From contig OU744447.1 of NCBI GenBank assembly GCA_916610825.1, forward strand, positions 4,657,402 through 4,721,401: DNA of 64,000 nucleotides, in the 5' to 3' direction. The notes under the pieces are model-generated. The model was not told the origin of the DNA and did not search any database. It saw only the letters and a program-made list of their open reading frames with translations. The DNA comes from Haliclystus octoradiatus (Eukaryota; Cnidaria; Staurozoa; Stauromedusae; Haliclystidae). Each line of letters begins with the position of its first letter. Within the stretch, counting starts at the first letter, position 1. Position numbers and translations under genes: made by a program. Positions 63,456 to 64,000 of this stretch are shown here, piece after piece.

Positions 63456-63567
63456 CTAAATAGCCAAACAAAATCAAGGTGGTGTTAATAACTTTATTTC
63501 ACGTATGCGGTGTAAATTAGTAATATCATAGTAATAACAAATGAAAACATATTTCTTATATAGGGCA

Positions 63568-64000
63568 CGTATACTTAGGCTGAAGGCGCTTTAATAAAAA
63601 GCAAAATCATGCCTTCAAAGTAAAATTTAAAATAAAATTAAAATAAACAGGGTTAAAAGATCAGACCATTAAGATACATAAATATTATATACTGTTTTTA
63701 AAAATTCATTAAACAGATGAGTTTCAAAACTCTTATTAAAAATAAATATTAATAAAGTATTAGATTTGCGTAGTTCCGATGGAAGTTGATTGCATTTGTG
63801 AGGTTGCATACTGAAAAAGCCCTGTCTCCATAAGTTTTTGTAAGTCCAGTTCGATGAAATGGCAATTCATCTTTAATGAAACATAACGATCTTGCACATT
63901 TATTTAAAAGTAAATTCCTTTACAAATATTTCGGTGCCATTCCATTTAAGGATTCAAAAACTAACAAACAAACTTTAAAGACAATCTGATATTGAACTGT
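63568..64000 (-). pseudogene. CR1/L2-like LINE C-terminal remnant
   Basis: In minus sense, broken frames give NGMAPKYL, LTKTYGDRAFSVC, then after a shift NQLPSELRKSNTLLIF and NKSFETHLFNEFLKT. These are the C-terminal tail motifs (LKTYGxRAFSxxAPxLWNxLPxEIR..FKxxLKTHLF) seen in the two larger LINEs. Frameshifts show it is dead. It runs off the window edge. Confidence 0.75.

Overview
This is a eukaryotic, almost certainly invertebrate metazoan, window. It is AT-rich and intron-rich, and holds one large host gene read right to left across nearly all 64 kb. Its introns are packed with transposable elements. The repeat mix (CR1/L2-like LINEs, Penelope-like elements of the YRDD / GIY-YIG type, hAT, Harbinger-like and pogo-type DNA elements, tRNA-derived SINE-like pieces) would suit a cnidarian or a tunicate. 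I cannot fix the species from sequence alone.

Host gene: on the minus strand I can join 22 exons, from 63455 down to 435, with consensus splice sites and matching phase at every junction (3185 coding bases). They encode a receptor protein tyrosine phosphatase. In order they give the C-terminal half of an F5/8C (discoidin) domain, an Ig domain, three clear fibronectin-III domains, two more divergent FN3-like membrane-proximal domains (the last with a KRRRR furin-type site), a transmembrane helix, a juxtamembrane segment, and the first catalytic PTP domain up to its HC signature. Both gene ends lie outside the window.

Introns from low to high coordinate. 1.1-1.5 kb: small TIR element. 5.2-8.1 kb: related element carrying about 35 copies of a 77-bp minisatellite. 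8.98-9.45 kb: hAT-type MITE. 9.7-10.2 kb: 34-bp GATC-rich minisatellite. 13.0-13.5 kb: foldback element. 15.5-24.5 kb: three head-to-tail copies of a ~3-kb unit. 28.8-29.3 kb: dead LINE. 30.1-34.9 kb: Penelope-like nest with hammerhead ribozymes on both strands and a 1.66-kb inverted duplication. 41.5-52.7 kb: a LINE split by a pogo-type element, which holds a Harbinger-like element, which holds two more copies of the 3-kb unit. 53.5-54.5 kb: second foldback copy split by a hAT element with an 8-bp duplication. 56.2-59.7 kb: LINE with an intact 1087-codon ORF. 63.6-64 kb: another LINE tail.

The least explained items are the 3-kb repeated unit, which has a very conserved ATG-GTAAGT / U-rich / stem-loop block, and the paired hammerhead ribozymes sitting back to back in a perfect palindrome. 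The host gene and the elements do not form a pathway; the elements are intronic passengers.
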